Source: Candidatus Sulfotelmatobacter sp. (GTDB lineage: Bacteria > Eisenbacteria > RBG-16-71-46). From it: 33,886 bases of DNA. How positions within the stretch are numbered: position 1 is the stretch's first letter; every line of letters begins with the position of its first letter. A program made the translations under genes and the position numbers. The stretch spans positions 1-33,886 of the forward strand of contig DATKAB010000130.1 in assembly GCA_035498555.1 (NCBI GenBank). The letters are read 5' to 3'. The notes beneath the pieces are model-generated. The model saw nothing but the letters and a program-made list of their open reading frames with translations, did not search any database and had not been told where the DNA came from. Below, piece after piece: positions 16,918 through 25,283 of the stretch.

Positions 16918-19517
16918 TGCGCATCGACGGGATCGCGGTCGAGCCGAAGGGAACGGTGCTCGAGGCCTGTCGCGCGGCCGGGATCCCGCTCGCCGCCTTC
17001 TGCTGGAACGAGAAGCTGAGAAGCGGCGGCCACTGCCGGGCCTGCCTGGTCGAGATGGACGGCCGCTTCATGGCCGCGTGCACCACGCCGTCACGCGAAG
17101 GAGCCTCGATCGCGACGCGCAGCGCACGCCTCGAGGCCTACCGGCGCGATCTCGGCGAGCTGATCGTGGCGGCATCGAAGCCCGGGGGCCGGGTCGGCGA
17201 GACCCTGCGCGAGTGGGGGGTGCGCGGCGATCGCTACGCCGCCGACGGATCGCCGCCGCGACGCGACGAGACTCACCCCTACCTGCGCATCGATCTCTCC
17301 GCCTGCATCCTGTGCCGGGCCTGCGTGCGAGCCTGCGAGGAAATCCAGGGCCAGTTCGTCTACGCGGTAAGGGGTCGCGGCGCGGAGGCTTCGCTCACCT
17401 GGACGCCGGAGCGCTTTGGCGCGAGCGATTGCGTCTCGTGCGGCGCCTGCCTCGGCGCCTGTCCCACCGAGGCGATCTCCAGCGTCGATCTCGAGCGCGT
17501 GCGCACTGCGCCGACTCCGATCCAGACCAGGCGCACCACCTGCGGCTACTGCGGCGTCGGCTGCGGCCTCGAAGTCCAGGTCGCGGGCGACCGCGTGGTG
17601 CGCATCGAGGGCGCCGACTCACCGGTCAACCGCGGCCACCTGTGCGTGAAGGGCCGCTTCGCGCACGGCTTCTCGCGTCACCCGGACCGGCTGCGCACGC
17701 CGCTGGTGCGTCGCGGCGGCCGGCTGGTGGAGGCGGGCTGGGACGAGGCGGTCGGGCTGGTGGCCCGCGAGCTCTCGCGCTTCCGAGGCGCGGTCGCCGG
17801 ACTCTCGTCCTCGCGCTGCACCAACGAGGAGAATTATCTCTTCCAGAAATGGCTGCGCGCCGGGCTCGGCACGAATGACGTGGACTGCTGCGCGCGGGTC
17901 TGCCATGCGCCGTCGGCGGCCGGGATGCGCGTGGCGTTCGGGACCGGCGCCGCGACCAATTCGCTCGCCGACATCGACCGCGCCGACCTGCTGCTGGTGG
18001 TGGGGGCCAATCCCACCGAGGCGCACCCGGTGACCGGTGCGCGCCTGCGGCGGGCGGCGCTCGAGGGCTCGCGCCTGATCGTGGTGGATCCTCGCCGCAC
18101 CGAGCTGGCCGAGATCGCGGACCTCCATTTGCAGCTCCGGCCCGGCACCAACGTGCCGCTCCTCAACGCGCTGGCGCGCGTGCTGGTCGAAGAAGACCTG
18201 GTGGATCACGATTTCCTCGCCGCGCGCGCCGAAGGGTGGAAGGAATTCCGGGCGTTCGCGCTCGCGACAAGCCTCGAGTGGGCGGCGGGGATTACCGGTG
18301 TGCCGGCGGGGAGGATTCGCGAAGCGGCCCATCTCTACGCCCGCGCACGACGCCCGATGGCGCTGCACGGCCTGGGCGTCACCGAGCATCTGCAGGGAAG
18401 CGAGGCGGTGATGCTGCTGTGCAATCTCGCGCTGCTCCGGGGCGCGATCGGGCGCGAAGGCGTTGGAATCAATCCGTTGCGTGGCCAGAACAACGTGCAG
18501 GGCTCGGCCGACATGGGCTGCCAGCCGGACTTCCTGCCCGGATATCAGAGTGTCGAGGATCCCGAGATGCGCGAGAAGTTCGGCCGAGTTTGGGGCCGGC
18601 CAGTGCCCGAGCGTCCCGGCCGCACCATCCCGCGCATGTACGGTGCGGCCCTCGATCGCGAGATCCGCGCCATGGTCATCCTCGGCGAGGACGTGGCACA
18701 GACCGATCCCGACACCGGCCAGGTGCGCGCCGCGCTGTCCGCTCTCGACTTTCTCGTGGTTCAGGAGCTGTTCCCGTCAGAGACCGCGAAGCTCGCGCAC
18801 GTGGTGCTGCCGGGCGCGAGCTTCCTCGAGAAGGACGGAACCTTCACCAACGGCGAACGCCGCATCCAGCGCGTGCGCATGGCCCTTCCGCCGGTCGCCG
18901 GGGCGCGCCCCGACTGGCAGGTGCTGCTGGAGCTGATGAACGCGACCGGACTGCCTCAGAGCTTCACGAGTCCGGCCGAGATCATGGCCGAGATCGCGGG
19001 CTTGACGCCGATCTATGCCGGCGTCCGCTACCACCGGCTCGATGGCGAGGGACTCCAGTGGCCGGTCCCATCGCTCGATCACCCCGGCACCCCGATTCTG
19101 CACCGGGAAGAATTCACCCGCGGTCGCGGTCGCTTGTCGCGCGTCACGTACCTGCCGTCGCCTCAGCTGCGCGACGGCCTCACCCTGGTGACGGGCCGCC
19201 GGCTCGTTCATTACAACGCCGGCACCATGACGCGCCGGACCCCCGATCTCGAGCTGGTCCCGGAAGAGCGGCTGGACATGAACCCCGACGATGCCGCGGA
19301 TCGGGGGATCGGTGACGGTGCGAGGGTCTCGGTGGCCAGTGATTCGGGCGAGATCGAGGTCCGGGCGCGACTCTCGCCCGGGCTCCAGCGCGGCACGGTG
19401 TTCCTGAGCTTCCATTTCCCGGAATGCGAGACCAATCGGCTCACCAGCACGGTGACGGATCGGTTCACCGATTGCCCCGAATACAAGATCACCGCGGTCG
19501 AGGTGCGACCGCGGTGA
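16914..19517 (+). CDS. NAD-dependent formate dehydrogenase alpha (catalytic) subunit
   Basis: 867 residues, molybdopterin-dependent (Mo or W). Order: plant-type [2Fe-2S] ferredoxin domain (about 22-60, GGHCRACLVEMD); two [4Fe-4S] motifs (CILCRACVRACEE; CVSCGACLGACP); the molybdopterin Fe4S4 motif (CGYCGVGCGLEV); then the catalytic core with CCARVCHAPS, where Cys330 takes the place of the metal-ligating Sec of E. coli FdhF. NPLRGQNNVQGSADMG and the C-terminal dinucleotide-binding domain (VTGRRLVHYNAGTMTRRTP) follow. It oxidises formate to CO2 with the beta subunit, or could run in reverse. The [4Fe-4S] region with His and three Cys usual in NuoG-like chains is absent at about residues 82-105. 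No fdhD/fdsD is next to it. Confidence 0.93.
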   Translation: MMRIDGIAVEPKGTVLEACRAAGIPLAAFCWNEKLRSGGHCRACLVEMDGRFMAACTTPSREGASIATRSARLEAYRRDLGELIVAASKPGGRVGETLREWGVRGDRYAADGSPPRRDETHPYLRIDLSACILCRACVRACEEIQGQFVYAVRGRGAEASLTWTPERFGASDCVSCGACLGACPTEAISSVDLERVRTAPTPIQTRRTTCGYCGVGCGLEVQVAGDRVVRIEGADSPVNRGHLCVKGRFAHGFSRHPDRLRTPLVRRGGRLVEAGWDEAVGLVARELSRFRGAVAGLSSSRCTNEENYLFQKWLRAGLGTNDVDCCARVCHAPSAAGMRVAFGTGAATNSLADIDRADLLLVVGANPTEAHPVTGARLRRAALEGSRLIVVDPRRTELAEIADLHLQLRPGTNVPLLNALARVLVEEDLVDHDFLAARAEGWKEFRAFALATSLEWAAGITGVPAGRIREAAHLYARARRPMALHGLGVTEHLQGSEAVMLLCNLALLRGAIGREGVGINPLRGQNNVQGSADMGCQPDFLPGYQSVEDPEMREKFGRVWGRPVPERPGRTIPRMYGAALDREIRAMVILGEDVAQTDPDTGQVRAALSALDFLVVQELFPSETAKLAHVVLPGASFLEKDGTFTNGERRIQRVRMALPPVAGARPDWQVLLELMNATGLPQSFTSPAEIMAEIAGLTPIYAGVRYHRLDGEGLQWPVPSLDHPGTPILHREEFTRGRGRLSRVTYLPSPQLRDGLTLVTGRRLVHYNAGTMTRRTPDLELVPEERLDMNPDDAADRGIGDGARVSVASDSGEIEVRARLSPGLQRGTVFLSFHFPECETNRLTSTVTDRFTDCPEYKITAVEVRPR

Positions 19518-19519
19518 TC
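19487..19519. terminator. Hairpin containing the fdhA stop codon
   Basis: A perfect 14-bp inverted repeat, 19487-19500 and 19506-19519, with a 5-nt loop AGGTG. It spans the last codons and TGA (19515-19517) of fdhA, and lies 22 bp from the stop of the convergent outer-membrane gene. There is no T-run on the plus side; TTGTATT follows on the minus side. It probably terminates both converging transcripts, more conventionally the minus one. Confidence 0.55.
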
Positions 19520-19541
19520 GGACCGCCCGAACGTCGCCGGC

Positions 19542-20258
19542 TCAGCGGCCGAGATTCATCCGGTAGGTGAGGCCGCCGGTCAGCTCGCCACTGTTGTAGG
19601 TGCTGGAGGCGTAGGTGTAGCAGTACCCGTAATAGTCGCACCACGTGCCGGCGCTGGTGGTGATGTTGGTGTCGGTGATGCGCCAGCGGCCCTCGAGGCG
19701 CAGCAGCAGGTTCGAGGTGAGGGAGATCTTGGTGCCGAGCCCGAAATTCCAGGCGAACAGCGAATTGCCGGAGAAGGTCTTGCCCGACGGGGCGTTGATC
19801 TGGGGATCGGTGTCGGTCCAGCCGAGGCCGAAGGTGAAGAAGCCGGCCGCCCGCTGCTGATAGGGAATCGGCTGACTGAACAGGAAGTTGAAATCGTACT
19901 CATTGCCGTTGATCTTGCCGAGGCCCTGCGGATTGAACCCGCCGTAGCTGCCGCCGACCTTCACGTCCGAGCTCACCCGCGTGTAGCCGAACTCGAAGCC
20001 GAAGCCCGGGCTCGGGTTGATGCCGATGCGGCCGCCGTACTCACCGGAGTTTCCGAGTCCGATGTGGCCGCCACCCGTGCCGCCCACCGAGGTGTAGAGG
20101 TCGCTGGCGATGTAGTAGCCATAGAACCCGGTCAGCTCGAGGTTCTTCTCGAACGCGCGGTAGCTGCTCTGGGCGCTCGCGGTCGAGGTGACGAAACCGG
20201 CCAGGCCGAGGGCGACCAGCGCCACCCGGAACCCACGTTCAGCAAGGGACCACCGCAT
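19542..20258 (-). CDS. Outer-membrane beta-barrel protein, OmpW/opacity-like size
   Basis: 238 residues with a signal peptide ending ASAQS (VALVALGLAGFVTSTASAQ). The mature part is Gly/Tyr-rich amphipathic strands (ELTGFYGYYIASDLY; FGFEFGYTRVSSDVKVGG; GFFTFGLGWTDTDP; LLLRLEGRWRITDTNI), ending GLTYRMNLGR. Size and pattern fit an 8-stranded barrel; no named family is recognised. A two-cysteine loop WCDYYGYCYTY near the C-terminus could form a surface disulfide. The ATG has GGGAGG close upstream. It is convergent with fdhA and divergent from the rhodanese-domain gene. Confidence 0.78.
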   Translation of the reverse strand: MRWSLAERGFRVALVALGLAGFVTSTASAQSSYRAFEKNLELTGFYGYYIASDLYTSVGGTGGGHIGLGNSGEYGGRIGINPSPGFGFEFGYTRVSSDVKVGGSYGGFNPQGLGKINGNEYDFNFLFSQPIPYQQRAAGFFTFGLGWTDTDPQINAPSGKTFSGNSLFAWNFGLGTKISLTSNLLLRLEGRWRITDTNITTSAGTWCDYYGYCYTYASSTYNSGELTGGLTYRMNLGR

Positions 20259-20484
20259 GCCTGCCTCCCGAAATGAGAACCACCGTCATGACGCCGCTCC
20301 AGGGGCCGTGAGGTGGGCGTCGTCGTCTCCAGAACTTCAATCAGCGGCTCGATCGCCTGTATCCTCCCGAGCCATGCAGCAAGAGGGCGGAACGCTAGGC
20401 GGTCACTCGACGCCCGTCAAGTCCAGTCAAACCAGTGCGCGCTCGCCGGCGCGCGCAACCCGAACGGACGCAAGGGGGACGAGA

Positions 20485-21456
20485 GTGCATGGAAAGTGGA
20501 TCGGGGCGAGTACCATCGTGCTTGCGCTGGCGCTGCTCGCCGCACCCGCAGCGCTGGCGGCGAAGAGGAAGCCGGCGGCGCCAACTCTGGCCCCGGCAGC
20601 GCCCGACACCGCGCGCGTCGACCGATTGAGCGTGCCTCAGGCCGTCGCCGCGCAGAGCCGCGGCGACATCGTGCTGGTGGACGTGCGCCCCGCGCCGCAA
20701 CGCGAGATCGGGCACATACGCGATGACCTCTCGGCGCCGCTCGATGGCCCGGCGGTCGAGCTTCCGCCAGGGAAGAAGCTGGTGTTCTACTGTTCGTGTC
20801 TCGCCGAGGAGCTGGCGCTGGATGCGGCGCGTTCCTGGATGCGAAGGGGGCGGCCCGATGTCGCGGTGCTGGTGGGCGGCTTCGACGCCTGGCGGGAGGC
20901 GGGCGCACCGGTGGCGATGGAGGCGTCCTGGGACGACGTGTTTCGCGTGAACCAGGCGCCGGTCGGGTGGGGCAAGACGCCGGTCGACTCGTTCCGCTGT
21001 CGTTACGACCGCGACGATGACGTCGCCTTCAGCGGTCGCTCGAGCGGCCGCGTCGGGTGTCTCACCGACACCTCCACGACCGGCCTCGCCGGTCTCGCCG
21101 GCCTGATCCAGCGCGTGGACGCCTCCCCGGCGCTCGGCCGCAGCGTTCGCCTGACCGCCGCGGTCCGCAGCCAGCGCGTCACGGGCATCGCCTATCTCTG
21201 GATCGGCGCCGAGGATTCGAAGGGGAAGCTGATCCTCATGCGTCGTGCGGAGCAGACCCCGATTCGCGGCAGTCAGGAGTGGCACTTCGTCCAGATCGCG
21301 GCCGACGTTCCCGCCGACGCCGCGCGGCTGCTGGTCGGGCTCTCGATGGCCGGATCGGGGGTGGCCTGGCTCGACGAGGTGAAGCTCAAGGTCGAGGAGG
21401 CCGGGGATCTGCCGGCGCGACCGCTGCTGCTGAGGAACCCCGGCTTCGAGGAGTGA
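20485..21456 (+). CDS. Exported rhodanese-domain protein with C-terminal carbohydrate-binding-like domain
   Basis: 323 residues. GTG 20485 is chosen because GGGGG at about 20474-20478 is well placed and the protein then begins with a compact signal peptide (VHGKWIGASTIVLALALLAAPAALAAKRK); an ATG at 20374 would put about 37 extra residues in front. A rhodanese domain (about 50-145) follows: GDIVLVDVRPAPQREIGHI, then the active-site loop VFYCSCLAEELALDAA with the expected catalytic Cys. The second half (about 160-323) looks like a beta-sandwich: SGRVGCLTD, VRLTAAVRSQRVTGIAYLWIGAED, VAWLDEVKLKVEE. This resembles proteins with a carbohydrate-binding-like module after a catalytic domain. Substrate unknown. 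Confidence 0.75.
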   Translation: MHGKWIGASTIVLALALLAAPAALAAKRKPAAPTLAPAAPDTARVDRLSVPQAVAAQSRGDIVLVDVRPAPQREIGHIRDDLSAPLDGPAVELPPGKKLVFYCSCLAEELALDAARSWMRRGRPDVAVLVGGFDAWREAGAPVAMEASWDDVFRVNQAPVGWGKTPVDSFRCRYDRDDDVAFSGRSSGRVGCLTDTSTTGLAGLAGLIQRVDASPALGRSVRLTAAVRSQRVTGIAYLWIGAEDSKGKLILMRRAEQTPIRGSQEWHFVQIAADVPADAARLLVGLSMAGSGVAWLDEVKLKVEEAGDLPARPLLLRNPGFEE

Positions 21457-21470
21457 CCCCCTCGAAGCGC

Positions 21471-21508
21471 TCGGGGCCGAACGCCCGTTGATCGGCGCTC
21501 GGCCCCGA
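21471..21508. terminator. Strong GC-rich terminator hairpin between convergent genes
   Basis: TCGGGGCCGA (21471-21480) pairs perfectly with TCGGCCCCGA (21499-21508). An inner CGCC/GGCG (21482-21485/21494-21497) extends the stem, leaving an 8-nt loop. It lies 15 bp after the rhodanese-domain stop and is followed by ACTTTC. The convergent H1-like gene ends at 21530. Confidence 0.75.
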
Positions 21509-21529
21509 ACTTTCAGCGACGAAGCGCGA

Positions 21530-21862
21530 TCAGGGCGTGCCCATCTCCGGGCTGCCTTCCATCATCGCCTCGACCGCTTTCTTCACACGGCGGCGGCGAA
21601 CGGCGCGGCGAACCACGGCGCGACGCACCCGCTTCTTCACGCGGCGGACCGTCCGACGCACTTTCCGCTTCGCGCGACGAACGCGGCGAGCGCCGCGGCG
21701 TACCACGCGACGGCCGCGGCGAGCCTTGCGTCTGCCGCGGCGAACGGTCTTGCGGACTGCGCGACGGACTTTGCGGCGCGCACCGCGCTTGGCGCGCCGA
21801 ACCCGGCGGACCGTCCGCCGAGCGCCTCTCTTCGCCTTCTTTCTCGTTCTCCTGCCGGCCAT
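21530..21862 (-). CDS. Arg-rich histone H1-like nucleoid protein
   Basis: 110 residues, of which 44 are Arg and 13 Lys (52% basic). Nearly the whole chain consists of degenerate RRxVRR / AKRGARR / RRGRR units with Ala, Val and Gly spacers. It ends in a short neutral-to-acidic tail (VEAMMEGSPEMGTP). Composition and repeats match histone H1-like or HC2-like DNA-binding proteins, which compact DNA or bind RNA. It is unusual for using Arg rather than Lys/Ala/Pro repeats. The ATG at 21862 has GGAGGG 4-5 nt upstream; the frame is open further upstream (to 21937) but that part has no basic repeat. Codon use follows a GC-rich pattern, so the opposite strand is also open; I treat that as a shadow. Confidence 0.78.
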   Translation of the reverse strand: MAGRRTRKKAKRGARRTVRRVRRAKRGARRKVRRAVRKTVRRGRRKARRGRRVVRRGARRVRRAKRKVRRTVRRVKKRVRRAVVRRAVRRRRVKKAVEAMMEGSPEMGTP

Positions 21863-22115
21863 CGTTCCCTCCGGTGTAGGAAAACTACGTGGGCAACGCC
21901 GAACGGTCGAGTTCGCGTTGCGCGGGTGACGAGTCACCCATCCGTGCGCTCTGATTGCCAGCGCTGAGGCGACAGCTTACATGTGGCGGGAATTGTTGCA
22001 AGCAAGAATGACATGATTGCGCGAGAATTGTCGTCACCGATCGCGCACGACACGCGCTAAGCTCCGGTCGATCGGCTGAAATGTTTCCATCGACAATCAC
22101 CGAGAGGAGCCGCAC

Positions 22116-22520
22116 ATGGCGATATCCATGATCGATGGACTGGCCGCCCGGCTGACCGGGCCGATGAACTTCCGATTCATCCTGCAGCCGGTGCTGGCCA
22201 TCCTGATGGGGATTCGCGACGGGCGGCACGACTCGAAGGCGGGGACGCCGCCGTTCCTGTTCGAGGTGTTCACCGATCCCGCACACCGGAAGCGGAATCT
22301 GGTTGGAGCGTTGAAGTCGCTGCTGGTGCCGATTGCGATCGGTACGGTGCTGGACGGGGTCGCGCAGTACCTGATCTTCCGCGACGTCCCGGGCCGCACG
22401 CTCGTGGTGCACCCGCTCGCGGCGCTGGTCGTGGGGACGACTGTGATCGGGATCCCTTACGCGCTGGCTCGCAGCCTCACCAATCGGCTCCTGCGCTCGC
22501 GCCGTTCGCCGCCGGCCTGA
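22116..22520 (+). CDS. Small membrane protein of unknown function
   Basis: 134 residues. Two or three hydrophobic stretches: FILQPVLAILMGIRDG, LLVPIAIGTVLDGVAQYLIF, and HPLAALVVGTTVIGIPYALARSLTNRLL. The C-terminus is basic (RLLRSRRSPPA). GAGAGGAG lies 7-8 nt before the ATG. No family recognised. It is divergent from the H1-like gene (253 bp between them, in which I see no confident promoter, only TAAGCT at 22058-22063) and convergent with the pirin gene. Confidence 0.75.
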   Translation: MAISMIDGLAARLTGPMNFRFILQPVLAILMGIRDGRHDSKAGTPPFLFEVFTDPAHRKRNLVGALKSLLVPIAIGTVLDGVAQYLIFRDVPGRTLVVHPLAALVVGTTVIGIPYALARSLTNRLLRSRRSPPA

Positions 22521-22533
22521 GCCCGGCCGCGCG

Positions 22534-23448
22534 TCAGCGACGCCGCCCGTCGCGGATGAAGGTGCCAGCCTGCAGCTCTTCGTAGGCCTTGCGCAGTTCG
22601 GCCTCGGTGTTCATCACGATCGGTCCGTACCAGGCGACCGGCTCCTCGATCGGTCTGCCCGACACCAGCAGGAAGCGGATGCCCTGCTCGCCGGCCTGCA
22701 CGGTGACTTCGTCCCCCGACCCGAACAGCACCAGCGAACGGTTGCCGGTCTGCTCGCGCACGACGCGCTCGACCGGACCGGGCTGGTCGGTCAATACCCC
22801 CATCGGCGGCGACGCGTCGCGGAACGAGCCGCTGCCCTCGAACACGTAGGCGAAGGCATTGCGCCGCGTGTCCATCGGGAAGCTCCGGTGCTTGCCGGGC
22901 GGCACCCACACGTCGAGATAGCTGGGATCCGCGGCGACGCGGTCGACCGGTCCCTGCTTGCCCCAGAACTCGCCGCACACCACGCGCACGCGCGTGCCGT
23001 CGTCTTCCGTGACCTCCGGAATCGCGACCGCCGGCACGTCCTGATAGCGGGGCGCGGTCATCTTGAGCGACGAGGGCAGGTTCGCCCAGAGCTGGAAGCC
23101 GTGCATGCGTCCCTGCGCGTCGCCCCTGGGCATCTCCTGATGGAGGATCCCGCGCCCGGCCGTCATCCACTGGATATCGCCGGCACCCAGCGCGCCCGAG
23201 TTCCCGAGGCTGTCCCCGTGCGCCACCGTTCCCGCCAGCACGTAAGTGATGGTTTCGATCCCGCGGTGCGGGTGCCAGGGAAAGCCGGCCAGGTAGTCGG
23301 CAGGCCGATCGTTGCGGAAGTCGTCGAGCAGCAGGAACGGGTCGGTCTCTTCGGTGTCGCCGAAGCCAAAGGCCCGGCGCAGGCGGACTCCCGCGCCCTC
23401 GACGGTGGGTTGGGCTTCGATGATTCGCTTCACGGCGCGTATCGACAT
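22534..23448 (-). CDS. Pirin family protein
   Basis: 304 residues, bicupin. The metal-binding pirin signature GFPWHPHRGIETITYVLAGTVAHGDSLGNSG is present, followed by GDIQWMTAGRGILHQEMP and the Gln/Trp-rich GFQLWANLP. Pirins are Fe-binding cytoplasmic proteins, some with quercetinase activity and some regulatory. Length is normal. The ATG at 23448 has GGGAG upstream. Its stop lies 13 bp from the stop of the convergent small membrane protein. Specific function cannot be read from sequence. Confidence 0.92.
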   Translation of the reverse strand: MSIRAVKRIIEAQPTVEGAGVRLRRAFGFGDTEETDPFLLLDDFRNDRPADYLAGFPWHPHRGIETITYVLAGTVAHGDSLGNSGALGAGDIQWMTAGRGILHQEMPRGDAQGRMHGFQLWANLPSSLKMTAPRYQDVPAVAIPEVTEDDGTRVRVVCGEFWGKQGPVDRVAADPSYLDVWVPPGKHRSFPMDTRRNAFAYVFEGSGSFRDASPPMGVLTDQPGPVERVVREQTGNRSLVLFGSGDEVTVQAGEQGIRFLLVSGRPIEEPVAWYGPIVMNTEAELRKAYEELQAGTFIRDGRRR

Positions 23449-23535
23449 GGGGTGCTCCCGCTTGACGTAAGCTGGTCACTGGCTGGCGGCCGAAGGCTAC
23501 ATTAGATGAGGGGCGAGAGGTCGGGTTTCCCGGCC

Positions 23536-23565
23536 TTGCCCGGCGGCCGCGCCGCCGCGTAGGCT
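23536..23565 (+). promoter_or_regulatory. Possible sigma-70-type promoter for the 23614 gene
   Basis: TTGCCC (23536-23541), 18 bp, TAGGCT (23560-23565), with a predicted leader of about 42 nt. A weak match in GC-rich sequence. Confidence 0.3.
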
Positions 23566-23613
23566 TTGAGTGGCACCAGTGCTCCCGTTCGCTCCCCGCC
23601 TCGAGGAGGAAGC

Positions 23614-23997
23614 ATGAGACGGCTGATTTCCGCCGCGCTGGTCGCGGTCGCCCTGGGTCCGAATCCTGCGCGCGCCGCGGTCAACGTCGAGCGGCATGGC
23701 TCCGAGAACGGCATGGTCGAGATCGCACGCTCGACGATCTACGGAGCGCTGGCCGGCCTGGTCGTGGGCGGCGCGATCGAGCTCGCGGCCAAGGACGACA
23801 GCGGCGAGCCGCTCCGCTGGGGGATCGTGATCGGCACCTTCGCCGGTCTCGGCTACGGGATCTACTCGGTGGCGACCCGCCCGAAGCCGACCGCGCTGCT
23901 CGAACTGGACCGCGGCGAGCTCAAGCTTCACGCGCTGCCCACCATCGTCCCCGAGCGGGGCGGCGCGCGTGCCTATCTGGTCTCGAGATCGTTCTAG
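23614..23997 (+). CDS. Small exported/membrane protein of unknown function
   Basis: 127 residues. Signal peptide MRRLISAALVAVALGPNPARAAV. Two Gly-rich hydrophobic stretches follow, STIYGALAGLVVGGAIELAA and GIVIGTFAGLGYGIYSV, as in glycine-zipper membrane segments, then a soluble tail ending LVSRSF. The ATG has GAGGAGGAAGC directly upstream. No family recognised. It is divergent from pirin and convergent with the next gene (11 bp between stops). Confidence 0.75.
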   Translation: MRRLISAALVAVALGPNPARAAVNVERHGSENGMVEIARSTIYGALAGLVVGGAIELAAKDDSGEPLRWGIVIGTFAGLGYGIYSVATRPKPTALLELDRGELKLHALPTIVPERGGARAYLVSRSF

Positions 23998-24008
23998 AGC
24001 GGTCGCGG

Positions 24009-25283
24009 TTACTTGCGGGGCGCGAAGTGACCCGCGAGGCCGCGGGCCATCTGGAACACCGGTGCGAATTCGCGCGAGGAGCCGAGCCACTGGCCGGTCC
24101 ACGCATTGGCGGCTCCGCCGGTGATCTCGCCGTCGAGCCACGGCCTCCAGGCTTCGGGGCAGCCGGCCGGAAGCAGGGGCAGATCGTCGGCGACGAAGCC
24201 CTCGGTGTCGCCCTCGCGAACCAGGATCCGCGGGCCGACCCAGATCCGCCGCTCGTCACTGGCGGTGGGCTGGAGGCCGTACCAGGCGAGCGTGCCCAGA
24301 TACCTCATGCGCTCTTCGCCCGCGGGCGGAATCGCGTCGGCGGCCCAGTGTCCGCGGCGGTCGAGCAGGCTGGCCCAGTTTTCGATCGCGGCGAAGTCGG
24401 CGCTCGAAAGCGTGGAATCGCGCGCGACGCGCGAGACCGCCGCCGCGAAGCGTTCCATCGCGCGAGCCTCGCTCGCGCGTCCGGCGCTGTCGAGCCGCGC
24501 CACCTCGCGCGGGATGAATCCGTCGCTGTCGTCGAGCGCGAGCCGGAAGAAGTTGGTGTAGAGCCGCTGCGTTCCGTGCAGCGCCGCGATGCGGCTCGCA
24601 TCGCCCTCGTTGCCCATCAGCACGGGCTCGATCAGCACGCGCCGCCAGGCCTCTCGCGCGATCCGACGGGCGATGCCCGGGCTTTCGAGGATCTTTTCCT
24701 GCACGCGCGGATTGGCGAGCGTCCGGCTCCAGGTGGCGAGCCGGTAGCCGACCGAGTACCCGGACAGCGTGCCGAGCACGGTGGTGACGATCGAGACCGG
24801 CTTCACGTAGTCGAGCGTGGTCTGATAGAGCTCCTGAAATTGCTCGGGCAGGAGCATGCGGATGCTGGAGTCGGGCATCTCGAGCCAGAAGCCCCGACCG
24901 ACATGGCCACGCACCCGCAACGCCGGATAGTGCGTGCCGCTGATCGCGCGGCGATAATCGCGGCCCTCGATCGGGGCGCGAAACGTCCGCGCGTCCACGT
25001 CGTATTCGCGGAACACGTGCTTCGCGGCCCACAACTGCACCACGAAGTGCGCCGAGGAATCCGAGGGCGACTCGCGGTAGGAAAGCACGCTCAAGTTTTC
25101 GAACAGCTGGTCGAAAGGCAGCGCGCCCGCGGCCGGCCGGGACTTGAGGCCCATCCACACGCCCAGCCCGCACAGCAGCAGGAACACGGTGAGAAGCTGG
25201 CTCTTGAGCAGGAAGGCGGCGAGCTTCCAGCTCCAGTGGTTCAGGGGCTTCTGCTTGAAGAAGGAGAAACGCTTCTTTCCCAC
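24009..25283 (-). CDS. Conserved-looking membrane protein of unknown function
   Basis: 424 residues from the GTG at 25283, chosen because CCGGAG lies just upstream and the residues before it (to 25385) look non-coding. A basic N-terminus (VGKKRFSFFKQKPLNHWSWK) precedes one transmembrane helix (SQLLTVFLLLCGLGVWMGL). The periplasmic part has a second hydrophobic stretch (VKPVSIVTTVLGTLSGYSVGYRL). It has a Tyr/Trp-rich region and ends GLAGHFAPRK. No motif I recognise. Not clearly in an operon. Confidence 0.72.
   Translation of the reverse strand: MGKKRFSFFKQKPLNHWSWKLAAFLLKSQLLTVFLLLCGLGVWMGLKSRPAAGALPFDQLFENLSVLSYRESPSDSSAHFVVQLWAAKHVFREYDVDARTFRAPIEGRDYRRAISGTHYPALRVRGHVGRGFWLEMPDSSIRMLLPEQFQELYQTTLDYVKPVSIVTTVLGTLSGYSVGYRLATWSRTLANPRVQEKILESPGIARRIAREAWRRVLIEPVLMGNEGDASRIAALHGTQRLYTNFFRLALDDSDGFIPREVARLDSAGRASEARAMERFAAAVSRVARDSTLSSADFAAIENWASLLDRRGHWAADAIPPAGEERMRYLGTLAWYGLQPTASDERRIWVGPRILVREGDTEGFVADDLPLLPAGCPEAWRPWLDGEITGGAANAWTGQWLGSSREFAPVFQMARGLAGHFAPRK

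Noticed and set aside
21530-21862. Possible CRISPR-like or minisatellite repeat array
   Set aside because: The short repeats are degenerate codons for Arg-rich peptide units with no fixed repeat length or spacers.
21537-21929. Arg-rich plus-strand frame opposite the H1-like gene
   Set aside because: Also basic because of symmetrical CG-rich codons, but it has no ribosome binding site and its repeats are less regular; the minus strand has GGAGGG and a clean start.
21981-22000. Possible sigma-54 promoter TGGCGGGAATTGTTGC upstream of the 22116 gene
   Set aside because: GG and GC are 11 bp apart rather than 10, CAC is missing, and no TGACnnnnTGnCAG site lies upstream.
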